From the NCBI GenBank assembly GCA_018881555.1, contig JACAXG010000018.1:6385634-6449633 (forward strand): a stretch of DNA of 64,000 bases. Reading direction: 5' to 3'. Each line of letters starts with the position of its first letter. The stretch's first letter is position 1. The notes beneath the pieces are model-generated. The model had not been told where the DNA came from and did not search any database. It saw only the letters and a list, made by a program, of their open reading frames with translations. Below, in pieces: positions 13,101-25,290 of the stretch. A program made the translations under genes and the position numbers. This stretch comes from Amblyornis subalaris. Taxonomy: Eukaryota > Chordata > Aves > Passeriformes > Ptilonorhynchidae.

Positions 13101-15749
13101 GATGAGAACGGGCCAGAGTTGCTGGTCCATGTCTTATCAGATTCTGTTCTCAGAGTGTCCTAATAATTCGAAAAGAATAAAAGCAGCTCTTGAGTGAAAA
13201 AAGAAAAAAAAAAAGCTTTCTAAGATGGAGTTAGGGTTATTGGTATACTCAATATCTTAGTGGTGAGAAAGGTTTCATTACGGTATTGGAGATTTTTATG
13301 TGTGGTTTTGAAAGTCATGCTTAAAACAAACTATAAAACATAACTTAAAATTAGAGAAGTATGTACTTTTTTACTTCTAGTATTCTTGCTTTTGCCTTAA
13401 GTCATGTATTAAGATACATACTTGCTACTGAGAACCAGTTTTATAAAAAAAAAAAATTCAGACTGCTTCAGTATATCTGAATGTCCTATAGAAGGACATC
13501 ATAAGTTAACGTTATGCTGGTTGTGGAATACTGTCTAACTTTCTGTTTGGGTCGTAAATGCAGTGTAGGTATCCTTACCTTAACCTTTGCTTTTACCATA
13601 AATTGCTATTCAAGCCAGGCACACAGTCTTCAAAGTCATGTCCCTTTCACACCTTAAAAAAAAAAATATACATAGATATATATAGAGATAGATATATGTA
13701 TATCTCATGTCAATTGTTCTTCATGGTGTGTGTCTAATCATTTTATATCATGGCTGTAACTGATGGAAGATAATCTAAAACGTAAAGACAGTAGCATCTT
13801 TCAAAGGCAGTAATTTTTAGAACTAGGAAGTATTTTTCCTCTCCCATCTGCAAAATTTCGTTCCCCAAACTGTAACCATCTTGTTAGTTCAGTACAAACA
13901 GAGTAATCTTTCTGGTAAGAAGGTTTAAATGGAAACAACTCACCCTTCACTAAGGTAGTGATCGTGGTGACTCATTAAAGGAGGAAGTCCAAAAGTTTTC
14001 GGGATCACCACAACTGCTGCCAGTCTGGTGGAAGAAATCTGCCTTTCAGTTTGTGTAGGACAAGGTTTGCTCAAGTGCTTTCTCCGCTTTAAAAGATTTT
14101 CCTTTGTGTATAATATGGATGATTTAGAGGAAGCTGTGTCAGCACTGATTTATACATTGACAGCTAAGGATAATAAGATATGGGCAAACATACAGCTCAC
14201 CCTTTTACAGATTAACCTGTAGACTGCATTAGGCAAATTTGATGGCATTAAAAGATTTTTCCAATTTGTCTGGAAACAATTTCTCTTTTGTATTGTGTCA
14301 AGGGTAACATTTCATGCCATGGTAGTAATTTAAATAGCTTTGATAAATTGTTCGAGAGGTTAGAGAATTGTACTGCGTATATATTTTACCTCTTTAAAAT
14401 AAAAAGGCTATTAGCTTAATTGTTAAATGAAATTCATTAGTAAAAATTGAAGAAGCCTTAGCAAGTAGACTTAAATATTCCACCACTGCAGCACTGGTGG
14501 TGTAACATTGCACCAAAATGATTAAAGATCATATTCACAACTGATAGTTTGCATTTAGCTTTCAGTACACAGAAACACAGGCACTGTTACAATTATGACA
14601 ATATTTTAGTCCAATGTAGTAGTAATTCAGATGAAATTAGAGGAACTTTATAAAGTTAGTACATTACATTCAGGAGTTGGTGTGATGATTTATTAATAAA
14701 GTAAAATGTTACCATAGGTTCAGAAGAATCACAGAAAATGCTTTAGTAAAAGTGTCATTAGCCCTGCTAGCTAATATATAATTGAAGACAGAAGGGCAGA
14801 GTTCATTTGTATTTTGTTCATTTTCTTAGTATTGTTCACACACATTTACTCATGTATATTATTTGACNCTGACAAGCTACCAGCTTGGAGAAGTTGTTTA
14901 AAGTGAGGTTTTATCATCTTTGCTTTGCAAGTCATGCCCTGAAATGTGTAAGACATTTCAGTATTTATAGGGAAAGCTTTTATCAGCAGAGAAAATGTGA
15001 TTTTGTATTTGCATGGTTGTTAATTTAAGCACACATTTTTAATTGGGCTGTATGTGCTGTATCAATGTTTTGAATTGAAAAGGTAATAATATTCTTCAGA
15101 GAAATGAATCTAAATTTTTCATAACTTAATACTTAAGGATTAATAATGTATGGGATGGATTGCTGAGTTTTATTTCTAGAATTCAAGTGCTCCATTACAA
15201 CATACTATCTGCATAAAATTGCAGACAGCCCAAAGTCCGTAGAAAACCAGATACTGAAGGTTACGGCAGAAACACTACTTTCATTGGGAGCAGAATTAAA
15301 GGAGATAAGTAAACAAGTCTGTAAATGCCTTGGACACTGTTTTTTCTACATATAGACATATTCTAGGAGGTAATTATTCTAAATCCCCCTGCACCCCAGG
15401 GGTAACACCTCCCACCCGCTGCAGGCATGCACGCACGCAGGGAGACCCCTCAAACTGGTGTCTGTCCCTGGTCCCTGCCGCGGCGAGTGGAATTAACATG
15501 CAGCTGGGCTGCTCTGATAAATGGATTCTGTTAGGTCACCGAGGGGATGCGTGTGACATTAAGTGATTTACCGTCCTTTACCTTAATGAAATTGTTTCAG
15601 CAAGATGACGCTGAGAGCTTTTAATGGATAGCTTTTCTTGATGTAATGAAATTGCATTCCTTTGGCATTTAATATAAGGTGCAGTTATTATTTACTGGAG
15701 CTTTCCCAGCGCTGCTGTTTTGCGCAGACAGTTGAGAACAAAAAGGGAT

Positions 15750-15900
15750 TTCTGTGGCAGCGTGCAGGCCAGCGCGCCGTGCGACAGCCTCGAGCGGACG
15801 GCAGGGATGGCCAGAGCCTTTCCGCTCGCGTGGCCTGGCTCTGCCGGCCCTTCGGGAGGCTTCCCTTGCACCTCGCCTTGCCAGCGTGCCTCTGCCTTAC
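15750..15900 (+). other. CpG-rich intronic block abutting exon 6
   Basis: About 14 CpG dinucleotides in 150 bp, within AT-rich intron, ending only about 25 nt before the exon 6 acceptor. A smaller GC-rich patch lies at 15380-15500. It may be an intragenic CpG island, a local GC bump under biased gene conversion, or an unrecognised repeat. No promoter motif is obvious. The reading frame across it stays open into exon 6, which is probably a by-product of the GC content. Confidence 0.5.
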
Positions 15901-15926
15901 AAATGCCTTCCTAATCTGTTTAACAG

Positions 15927-15998
15927 GCAACTGGATTACAACCAGATCAGCTGTATTGAAGATGGGGCATTTAGGGCTCTGCGTGACCTGGAAGTGCT
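15927..15998 (+). CDS. SLIT2: SLIT2 exon 6: D1 leucine-rich repeat
   Basis: 72-nt LRR exon. Acceptor TTTAACAG ends at 15926; donor GTAAGT begins at 15999. Phase 2 on both sides. The translation [15 protein letters not shown] followed by RALRDLEV matches SLIT2 D1 as remembered. The Asn of the LRR ladder (DYNQI) and the core Leu/Ile positions are present. It is the fifth D1 LRR. Unlike neighbouring exons it is preceded by a CpG-rich block. If the donor is not used the frame meets a stop immediately, in the GTAAGT itself. Confidence 0.96.
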
Positions 15999-18900
15999 GT
16001 AAGTATTCCTTGTATCTCTTACTTGTAGCAAGAGCTCAGTATCTGGGGAGTACTAATGTAGAAGCTTATCTGCGAGCTGCAGCCTGGTGTCAGGATGGTC
16101 TAGTGAAAAGATGTCTTAAAATAATCCACTGCGATGTGCTATAAAATGGTAAAAAGATATGGAGAGGCAGAGATATGCCTTTACTCAGCAAGACAGCCAT
16201 TAAACATAATAATAATAATAATAAAAAGCCACTGGCAGATAATGTAAGAAAATAATGTATTTCGTTTTAAAAAGGGGAAGGGCAGCAGTATTAATGAACC
16301 CAATTAATTTTGTAAATTATCCATTACTGTTGATGTGCTGAACATTTTCAGGATTGCTTTTGTTGTATACTCTGACATCAATTTGATCTTTCAGACTCTG
16401 TTTAAGGAACAATATGCTATATGTATTTGACAATCTGGATGTTTTCAAAAGAGGCACTTTCTAGCAAACACTNCTGCTATATGTTAAGATATTTAGCATG
16501 TTCATGTTAATAACTCTTCTTAAAGACATTTTCAGTTTTATGTGCATAAATACAAATGTATGTATAGGACAATATCTTTTTCTGTGTAACAGATTATTAT
16601 TGTAANGCTTCTTTGCATACTTTTTCTCACTGTCTTAAAGTGGCTATCAGTGAGGTTAAAGGTAACAAAATTATCATCTGAGAGTAGTTACTGTAATGAG
16701 CAAAGTGCCTTAGTTCCCAAAGAATCTGAGGCACAGGACACATTCCTGAAATATTTGCTCTGTCAGTCAAAAGGACACATTTTTTTCTGGATTTTCTTCA
16801 TTAAGAGAAGTGAAAGAATTTGTGTATCAGTGAGTTACTACTTCATGTTAATTTGAATCACATTTGGTAAATCACAACTTGAGGAGGGTGACGGAGCAGG
16901 TTTTGTTGTGTTTGTGATTTTTGTCTTTTTTTTTAAGTATTCTGAAGTAAAGAAGCTTCTTTGGCACTAGATAGTATGTACATGTGTAAGAAACTAAAGC
17001 ATATGTGAGCTGGTGGTAAAGTTTTTTATTATTAAGCACTGGTTGGTCCTACTTATGAATGAAACTGGCAGCTAAATTTGATATTTTTTTATTTTGCAAT
17101 CATAGAATAACAAGCCTATTGTTAACTCTCTGGTATAAAGCCGTGTAAAATATACTNTAGATTCAATACTACATCTAATTGTTAAGTTGATGATTAGTTG
17201 TCTGTCACTAAATGTGATGTTCTCTGAGATTTTTATATTTGGAACTCATGTATGTGACAAAATAATTTTTCCAGTGATGGCTTAATCTGCTTGTTATGGT
17301 TTGGTTCTGGTTNTGTTTGGGGGTTTTTTTATTTTTTTTTAATGCAAGCCTTTCTTTACAAGTGCAAGGGTTAAATGTTTATTTTAAAAAAAAGTCAAAT
17401 GTTTCTGCAATTTTTAATGCTTGCAATTTTAGTGTTCTAAAAAGGTCATCCTTGCTAGCTGAGGTCGGGGGTAAAATTTTTATATTGATTTCAATCAGTG
17501 CAAAAGAGGAAAGAAACCTGTAAAATAATAGTCTGCTGGAAAGTAGGTAGGTAGAATTTTGTGAATGAATATACATGGTCGATTCGCATTGTTCAAATAT
17601 ACAACTAAATATTTGCTGTCNTGAATTAAGTTATGTGATAAAAATGGTGTAAAGATTTGGTGTTTTTTAAGGAATTGAGATAGATATTTCAAACAAGACT
17701 GGAGATTTTGTATCTAATTAAGCTTCCTTTACAATATGGCTTAAAGAATGAAAGATGTGTAGATCAGACCATACTNTATATGTACTGAGTAGCAAATAAG
17801 ACTACGTGTGTTGTTTTCATTTGGAGTTAATTATTCTAACTAAGCACGGAAAGTGTATACTACTTGAAACTTCAAGTATGAGGTAAAGCTTTTAAACAGG
17901 TTGTAATCCTGTTTAGTGACAGTTTGAAATGCTTATCAAAGTAATTAATTACTGGTTATATAATTGTCCATTTTAGAGGCTGTTAGTGCTAAAGATACAA
18001 AAAACCCTGAATATTCCTTCCTGTGAATTTCTGTGAAATTTTAGTTTTGCTTTGTCTTTTTTTTTTATTAAATGGAAGATCTGCTATATTTGGGAAACAC
18101 AAAATGGGAAAAAATATAATGCTGACATGTTAAAAAAAATTAAATTCTCTATGAAATGGAAAAGAAAGTCGGTCATCGCAATCTTTGCTATAGTATGTAA
18201 CATTTAGGTAAAAGTATTGAGCCAACTTTTTTTAATTGCATCTCTGTAATGAAGTAAAGCATTTTATCATTACACACAAACAGCTATAAAAATTATTTAA
18301 TTCCTTATGTATCTCTTATATCAATTCCTACATCTAATTTTCTTTACCCTTGCAAAAATAATAGCCCATATATACAAAATAGCGGGACAAACGTCAAACA
18401 GCTGAAATTGAAAATTAAAACATTTGTAGATATGCCTTCTCTTAACAGCTGTGGAAATAGGGACTGATTTCCCTTCCCTTCATTGAAAAAAATATTATTT
18501 TAAAATCTTGTAAGAAGTTACGCAGGAAGAACTGTGGGAGACATCATTTACCATGTGGACATTGTAGGAAAATTCTGTCAAGATTTACTGATTGTCATTT
18601 GTTCATTAAGACACCTTTTGTGAATGTACCCACTTGGCCATTTTTTGTTGTTTCGTTTTTGTTATATTTTGAAAAAGGACACAATTCTACAATTTACTTG
18701 CTTTTTTATTTAGTTGTTTTTTATATTCTCCTCTTTGTTTATGTATCCCCAAGAACACACAGGGGAGATCCCTTATGCACAGCAAAGAAAAGATTTAGTA
18801 CATGGAATGAGTAAGCACACAGAGGTAAAATGCAGCGCATTGCACCAGTAATTAGTTGTTTGGTTAATGTGGAGATATATAGCCTGATCCTGGTCAAGGT

Positions 18901-19888
18901 GCTGTGAATTTACCTTCCTGTGTTTCAAGATCAGAAAGTACTTAAAAATCTGTTCAAAATAGCCATAAATTACAGTTTGTGCTTTTAAAAAATGAGAGGA
19001 AACTACAAGAGGGAAAAAAGCTTTTTCCAGCGGGAATTATTATTTATTACTGTTTTAGTTATATAGAGCTCATCCTCCATTCTGCTCAGATGAGTAATCC
19101 CCAAGTCAGAACTGTAAATTCTATTGCTTGCTTCTTTTTTCTANAGTCAAGCTTGTTTGAGTTTTATTTGTAGCCTAAAGACAATATTTAACTGCAAGTT
19201 CATTCATAAAGTTTCCCAGTCTTTACAAACTACACTTACTGAGTATAATGGGCCTGTGCTAGCCAAGAATTGGCTAAGATTTGTTTCTAGTTCCTATCTC
19301 AGTTTCCCAACAGCTTCCCTAAAATTTAAATTATTTGTTTGCTAAAGTATTATAATTCCTGACTCCTCCCCTCATATTGGAAACTCCCCTATTGTTCATG
19401 CGGGTCTGGGTCATCTATAGCAACTCATTCCGTATGAAGTCTAACTGCAGCCCAGAGTTAATATTTTCCTAAAATTCTTGGAAAAAAACATTCAGCCCTT
19501 TTATCATCTGTCGAAAACAAGACTCTCAGAAGCTAGAAAGAGGAATCAGCATCCTAGAACCAAGACATTTTCTCCAAGGATTCTCTTTTTTGCCTCAGGA
19601 TGTCAAACTTAGCTTGAATGCTGTAGATGTTATCAATATTGGTGAAAGTTCCTTCTGAGTGAACCATAGGCTATTGGGACCTCTTATTTAGCATTGTTAA
19701 TGTAAAACCATAGTATTTTGTTAGGAATTAAACAGGGAGGGAAAATATAACTAAAAGCATGGGTTTTTTTCCTGATACTCATGCCTAAAAACAGTACAGC
19801 CTAACTTTCATTAGCTGTGCCTTTTTTACAAGTGTAGTAAATGTGACAAAACTCTAACCTGTTAATACGCTTCTTCTTGGTTTTGCAG
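15999..19888 (+). other. SLIT2: intron 6 of SLIT2
   Basis: 3,890 nt, GTAAGT to TTTTGCAG. AT-rich. It holds an (AAT)n run at about 16206-16224 and several A or T homopolymers. No recognised transposon, RNA gene or extra exon. Several isolated N calls. Confidence 0.85.
16206..16224 (+). repeat. (AAT)n microsatellite
   Basis: About six perfect AAT units in intron 6. Confidence 0.85.
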
Positions 19889-19960
19889 CACGCTCAACAA
19901 CAACAACATCACTCGGCTGTCCGTGGCAAGTTTCAACCACATGCCCAAACTCAGAACATT
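19889..19960 (+). CDS. SLIT2: SLIT2 exon 7: D1 leucine-rich repeat
   Basis: 72-nt LRR exon. Acceptor TTTTGCAG ends at 19888; donor GTGAGT begins at 19961. Phase 2 both sides. It reads [15 protein letters not shown], then NHMPKLRT and TT of a split Phe codon completed by exon 8. The run of four Asn codons (AAC x4) is the LRR asparagine-ladder region and is characteristic of SLIT2 at this place. It is the last complete LRR of D1 before the C-terminal cap. No anomalies. Confidence 0.96.
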
Positions 19961-22693
19961 GTGAGTAGTCCCATTCAAACTGGCTGGCATTTTTATCAGT
20001 CCAGTATATTTTACCTCTAGTAAGTTTTATCAGGGGTCTATAAATAGATTAACAGGAAAAGCAAGCATAAGCTCAAATAAAAAATATTGATGTATCATGA
20101 AGCTGATGAGCCTGAAGTCTGTCTGTGCACCTACAGAAGTTAATTCTGAAAGGTAAACCTAAAAAGTGACCCCAAAGCTATACTTGGGGCTCAGGAGATA
20201 AAGAAGCAGTTGTATACTTTTCCATCAACTTTTTTAGGATATGAGATGAATAAGTCAATGAAAATGTTTTTGTGGCCTCTTCCCAAATGGGATTTCCATA
20301 GCGCTGTATTCAGTCACAGAAAAGCTTCACCTTCTAACCAAAAAAAAGCTGAGGGCAAGGGAATTCTCTTTTACATGTTACAGCTATATAGAGAAATAAA
20401 TGGATCTTTTTTGAAAGTCAAAAATTTGTTTTACTTTGAGCTATTGAATGGGTCACATTTCATTTAGGAACATCGCAGAATCTTTGATTGACTGTCAGAT
20501 GTGATAAATGGGAAATCTTTATGCTTTTATTACTGTACTTCTAGCAGACCTAATTAAACTAAACTGGCTTGCCAACATTCTTTGTAACATAAAATTATAG
20601 CATCATCCGGTAGTGCTATTATAATTAAAGTTGTGTCAGCATTTACAATAAGGTCCCCATTTTTAGAGGTTATGACTTTCACAGAGGAATACTTCAGGCT
20701 TCTAAAACAAAGCACAGTGAAAAGAGTGTGTATGCAAGTCATATGTGTTGGAATTATTTTTTGGTATATTTATCCTGACTACAAGTAAATGTATATTGTG
20801 TTGAGTGGCAAAACCAGAATATATCAAGGTTTAGTCCTGAGACTCGCTTTCAAACAGATTTTCCACTGAAGTCGGAATTAAAAATGAATGGGATTTTTCT
20901 ATCAGAGCTCAAGAGTAGCTGTTAGTGCTAAAGAACTACTTTTATGGAAAGCCTGTCTAGTTTCTTTTACCCATGTTGGATTGCACAACTGTTCTGAAAT
21001 CAGTAGGGCTATTCACCCAGGTTATCACACTGCTCGTAACTGAAGAAACTTTACACAGGTGAGTGTTTCTGTTGATTTCGTAACAGAATTGTAGCTATTC
21101 TTGCTTGGACAAATTCGAGAGTACTTAAATAGTGCTGACCATGGGCTTTTGGTAACCTCAGCTAGATTTCGATAATAGAATTTCATTCCATTCTTTCAGG
21201 TCTGAATCTTGAAAATGTGCATGCCTGTACTTCTTTCAAACTTTCAAATGCAGTTTCTGTTTTGAACAATAAAATATACTGAATCAAATTAGCAATATTT
21301 ATGTTTTCTTTGGTTAGGATATTTCATCTTCAGAAAGTATATTTTAGCAACTAAATAAACTGGACGCACAGAGTCTCGGATTATAGCTGTAACATCCCAT
21401 TTACGGTCAGAATATACTTGTATAACTGTATTGATTTCAGTGGCATTAGTTCCGATTTGCAATGGTGTTCTTACCTACAGCTGGCCGCAGATTGCNCTGA
21501 ATGAGTCTCCTGTATTGTGAGCTGTATTTGCAAAGCACCCACCCAAGAGTTAGTACAGGAAAATATATTGCTTTTAATTTCTAGTAGTTTATGAGGGAAA
21601 ACAAGTGTTAGTTAATATTTTTGTTTATGTTGGTTACACATTTCATGTTGCTTTGCAGATTTATTTTGTAGTAGATAAATTAGACTCTGTCTACATTCCG
21701 AATTTCTTGCACTTGCTTTCCAGTTATTTAGTTAGGATTGAACACATCAGCTAAAAAGGACCAAAATGGCATTTCCCTGTTATGAATGATTCTGAGTAAT
21801 GATTTGATTTATAGCTGTGGACATCCTTTTCTGTAGTTTGAGAAAATTTAAGAGCCAGAGAAGAGTAATTTACCTAATTTAGTGAATACATTTGTCTGAT
21901 ATTTTATCAATGGCAAAGTGCTTTTTGCCACTTGGCAGGGAGCCATGGTCTTGTGTCAGACTGCACCAAGAGAGACACAACTTCCTTAATTCCATCACTT
22001 GCTTCCATTTGGTCTTTTAATTTCAGGCATTGCTTGGAACATAGGTCCCTAGTAGCCAAAAGCAGCTAATCCCACTTTCTGCTATTAAACAAAAAGAGAG
22101 GAAATCAGAAAAGAGATGTGAAAGAAGGTGCTTTATATTGAGTTATTACTCTATCTTGTTCAGCAGAAAATGAGTATGACCTGTTAAAGGGATCTTTCAG
22201 GCTGTTTCTATAGAGACTGATAATGGCCAGACTTACAGATACATCTAATTGGAAACCAAATTTTTATTAACTCTTTTTTTCTGAGAGTGTATTATCACTA
22301 TAGGGCAATTTTCTTGAGACATTTTTGTCTTATTCACTATTTTTACTGATCTAGACTAAAGAGTTCCATGTCAGCTTTCAAGCTTTTGTATATTTACTTC
22401 TTTCTTTTAGACAAGAAACAAGGAAACTACGGAAAAGTTAATTTCTTATGAAGCCTTCTCTTTTCTTCCAATTAATTAGACCAAAAATAAAAAGTAATTT
22501 TGCTGCTTGTAGTTTTTATTTATTAACTTGTAAATCCCAGACTTTCAATGAGAGATGTAAAAAATTGATTCCTCGTTAACAGTTTTATTAATAAATTGGC
22601 ATCGTTGCTTGCTGAAGGGAGGGCTGGGCAAACTGGCTGTTTCCTGTTTGTTCTTCCCGATTTGAAGGTATTGCCATGTTTCTTTCCATGCAG
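19961..22693 (+). other. SLIT2: intron 7 of SLIT2
   Basis: 2,733 nt, GTGAGT to CATGCAG. Unique AT-rich sequence with no transposon that I recognise. A perfect-looking unused 5' splice site, CAG|GTGAGT, occurs at 21056-21064 (see findings). Confidence 0.85.
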
Positions 22694-22857
22694 CCGCCTT
22701 CACTCCAACAACCTGTACTGCGACTGCCACCTGGCCTGGCTGTCGGACTGGCTGCGGCAGCGGCCGCGCGTCGGGCTCTACACACAGTGCATGGGGCCCT
22801 CCCACCTCCGGGGACACAACGTAGCCGAGGTCCAAAAGCGGGAGTTTGTCTGCAGCG
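22694..22857 (+). CDS. SLIT2: SLIT2 exon 8: D1 LRR C-terminal cap
   Basis: 164-nt exon, acceptor TTTCCATGCAG, donor GTAAGA at 22858. It enters in phase 2 (completes Phe) and leaves in phase 1. It begins [16 protein letters not shown], contains the TQCMGP loop and ends KREFVCS. The CxC pair plus the two later Cys are the four disulfide-forming residues of an LRRCT cap. The exon is strikingly GC- and CpG-rich (LRQRPRVGL segment) against AT-rich introns. It caps D1. The same 164-nt length recurs in exon 14, the D2 cap. The open frame on the opposite strand is a shadow. Confidence 0.97.
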
Positions 22858-23394
22858 GTAAGAGAAACAGGTTCACTCACTGAGTCCTGCCTTGAATCAC
22901 ACCTGCNGACAGCTCAGGGGTGACTGCTAGTGCTGCATGTTGACTTTTGTTAGCTTTTGCGTAATCCAAGTGTGATTTCTTAATGCCTGTTAAGAAAAAC
23001 CTAATCATTTTTATCAGTATTTATATCTGGTATGGGGTGCTTCTGTCCTTACAAGCTTTGTGTAAATATTGCATTCATATCGGTTGTATAGCTTCTAAAA
23101 GTATAATTGTGGGGGAGAGATAGAGGAAATTAAATAAAAGGTGTACTGATTGAGAACATAAAGCCATTAGTAATAAGGAATTATTTTTTTTAAACTTTAC
23201 AGGTAGATGCTTTTTCTTGTTGTTATTTTCCGACATTTAAATACTATTCTGAATCCCTAAGTAGCTTTCTGAATTTTATTGTTATGCTTTAATACATCAG
23301 GTTATTTTTTGATATGAAATAATGAAATGACTAACGGTTCATTACTAATCACATTTTCTCTATTCAATTTTTTTCCTTTATTCGTATCTTCTAG

Positions 23395-23406
23395 ATGAGG
23401 AAGAAG
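23395..23406 (+). CDS. SLIT2: SLIT2 12-nt cassette microexon (DEEE) with GC donor
   Basis: ATGAGGAAGAAG is preceded by a long pyrimidine tract ending TATCTTCTAG (23394) and followed by GCAAGT (23407). AAG|GCAAGT is the optimal context for the rarer GC-AG intron class. Exon 8 ends in phase 1 with G, so inclusion gives GAT GAG GAA GAA then G|GT: VCS-DEEE-GHQSF. Skipping gives VCS-GHQSF. Both stay in frame. As I recall, annotated mammalian SLIT2 isoforms carry the same DEEE insertion, which makes this a real alternative exon. The only nearby GT donor (16-nt exon) would shift the frame. It adds four acidic residues to the D1-D2 linker. Confidence 0.86.
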
Positions 23407-24054
23407 GCAAGTTTATCTTTCTTATTTAAATATTTTTAGACTCAGATTGAAAATTTTCTGTAAATTTTGTCTACTGTTTCAAGCTTCGTCAAGAACATTA
23501 AAAACCAGCTGCGATATTGCTGTCTTTTCAGTGGTTCAGCAAGGTTTCTCCTACTGTTTGATTTTCTGCAAACTCCAAGAAGCCTGTTGCCAAACATGCC
23601 AAAATTTGCACAGATCTGTGTTTTTAAAAGAGTTTTGTGGAGAGCACAATGTTCTGTCCTTATTAAATAGCACCTGACATCAAAGTGTAAGGCACTGCCA
23701 TCTTCACATGGCAAATGCTAACAGTATTCTTGCTACTAATTCTGCCTTTATGTACACTTAAAAGGGCCCCTAACAAGATCATTTCATATATCTTATATGT
23801 AAATGTTATGGCTGCAGAGCCTGGGTGTCAAGAACAGTTTTATAACTTGAGCATTATAATGCTAATTATTAGGAAGGGGAATAACCATGTTTTCTCCCTA
23901 GATCACTGTATTTTCGTTTATTGAAATATTGAAANTATTTCTTTTTCCTTCCTGATAGTATAAAAAGAGTAGTATGTGTTATTAGATTTGGCAGCTATTT
24001 GTACTTTGTTACAAACATAAATGTGAAATCAAATTATTACATTGTAAAATTCTG

Positions 24055-24186
24055 TTTCATAGAATCATAGAATGGTTTGGCTTGGGAGGGACCTTAAAGA
24101 TTGTCTAATTCCAGTTCCCCTGCCATGGGCAGGGACACCTTCCACCAGACTAGATTGTTCAAAGCCCCGTCCAACCTGGCCTCAAA
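24055..24186 (-). mobile_element. CR1 LINE 3' end, antisense
   Basis: The + strand reads ATCATAGAATGGTTTGG, TTGGGAGGGACCTTAAAGAT, CCATGGGCAGGGACACC, then CAAAGCCCCGTCCAACCTGG. This is the reverse complement of a young avian CR1 3' terminus. The retained terminal repeat (ATAGAATCATAGAAT) marks the 3' end on the minus strand. It is truncated after about 130 bp and is well preserved. Confidence 0.9.
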
Positions 24187-25290
24187 AGACTAATCTTTTC
24201 AGCAATTTAAAACTTGGACATTTGTTATGTGAAGTTGTACATGGGAATAGCACTGGCTGCAACTTACATTATGAGTGTAATCTTCCTGTATTAATATATG
24301 ACATTTAGGATTGTGAGAGAGATCTTAAATTAAATTGTGGTTTCATGTCAAGAAGTTGTTTCTTTTTTTCCCTGAGAATTTCNAAATAATCTCTAGCTTT
24401 TTCTAACTTCATGAAAAAAGGAAGAAAAGGAGGGTGTCANGCCTTTCTTGTCCCTTTGTTCCTTTCTGTATCATTACAAAACAGCTATTCTGTATAATTG
24501 ATAGAAGAATGAGTACATCAATATATTATAAAATGTGCAATCTGTCTATTTGCAGGAAAATATAATAAGGTTTTTACTTTCTAAAAAGTACATAAATATG
24601 AAATGATTAAGTTTAAATGCAATAAAAAATGTTGAGTTTAACATACAGCACTAAGAAATCAGGGGGNAACTCATGTAAATTAGCCACCTGAGTTAGTAAG
24701 AATGGTAGATTGTGGGAGGAAGAAGTCTGCAGAACTAAAACAGAGTGAGAGTAAGAGATGTGAAGTCAAAACTTTTACATGTTTTTGTGGAACTGAATGA
24801 AAACATCGTGAAATGAATGAAAACTCCAAAATTGCCTATAAGTGATACATAACTGAAGGACCATATTCAAATGATTATTTGGAGAACAGAACAAAACTGG
24901 CAGGACACCTTCAGTGCTCATAGCAAAGTTNATTCATTTCTCTTGACATGCGTTTTTCACACTATACAACATTCGNAAAACTAAATAAATGAGTAATTAG
25001 TTTTTAATAACATACAATAAATAAAATATACCTGAAAAATGAATCACACTTACTCTTCTTAAACAAGACAGTTTTGAATGGCTGTTGCTAAAGAATTTGA
25101 AAAATTATGTAGTGCTGGAACAATAGTTGAACATTTGTCTTTCACCTCTCTGGGCTGTACCAACATGTTACTCTTAAGTGTGTATTTATATTAATGCAAT
25201 TTGAAAGTATTNATAGGCTAAAATGTTTATTTTAGAAGTTCTGTCTTAAATTTTTCAAGTAAGTGTGAAATGTTATGTTTTCCTTTGCAG

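Larger units (their letters stand above)
6574..15926 (+). other. SLIT2: intron 5 of SLIT2
   Basis: 9,353 nt, GTAAGT to TAACAG. Mostly AT-rich unique sequence. It contains a possible old CR1 piece (7230-7425), a CR1 3' end (8640-9034), a likely minus-strand CR1 piece (9905-10110), AT-rich simple sequence near 13660-13710, and a GC- and CpG-rich stretch just before exon 6 (15380-15500 and 15750-15900). No other exon or RNA gene seen. Confidence 0.85.
22858..25290 (+). other. SLIT2: intron 8 of SLIT2 (split by the microexon)
   Basis: 2,433 nt from GTAAGA to CCTTTGCAG. The 12-nt microexon at 23395-23406 divides it into parts of 537 and 1,884 nt. The second part carries a minus-strand CR1 tail (24055-24186). 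The rest is AT-rich unique sequence with several isolated N calls. Confidence 0.85.

Noticed and set aside
15754..16002. Open frame in the same frame as exon 6 extending upstream from a GTG
   Set aside because: The exon 6 acceptor (15921-15926) and the LRR start are clear. The upstream extension is intronic, has no ATG start and does not match Slit proteins.
15662..16144. 160-codon open frame on + overlapping exon 6
   Set aside because: It runs in a different frame from exon 6 (which reads QLDYNQIS). It owes its length to the GC-rich block, and no domain is seen.
22545..22880. Open frames on the minus strand over exon 8
   Set aside because: Antisense shadows of a GC-rich coding exon; the + strand gives the conserved LRRCT cap.
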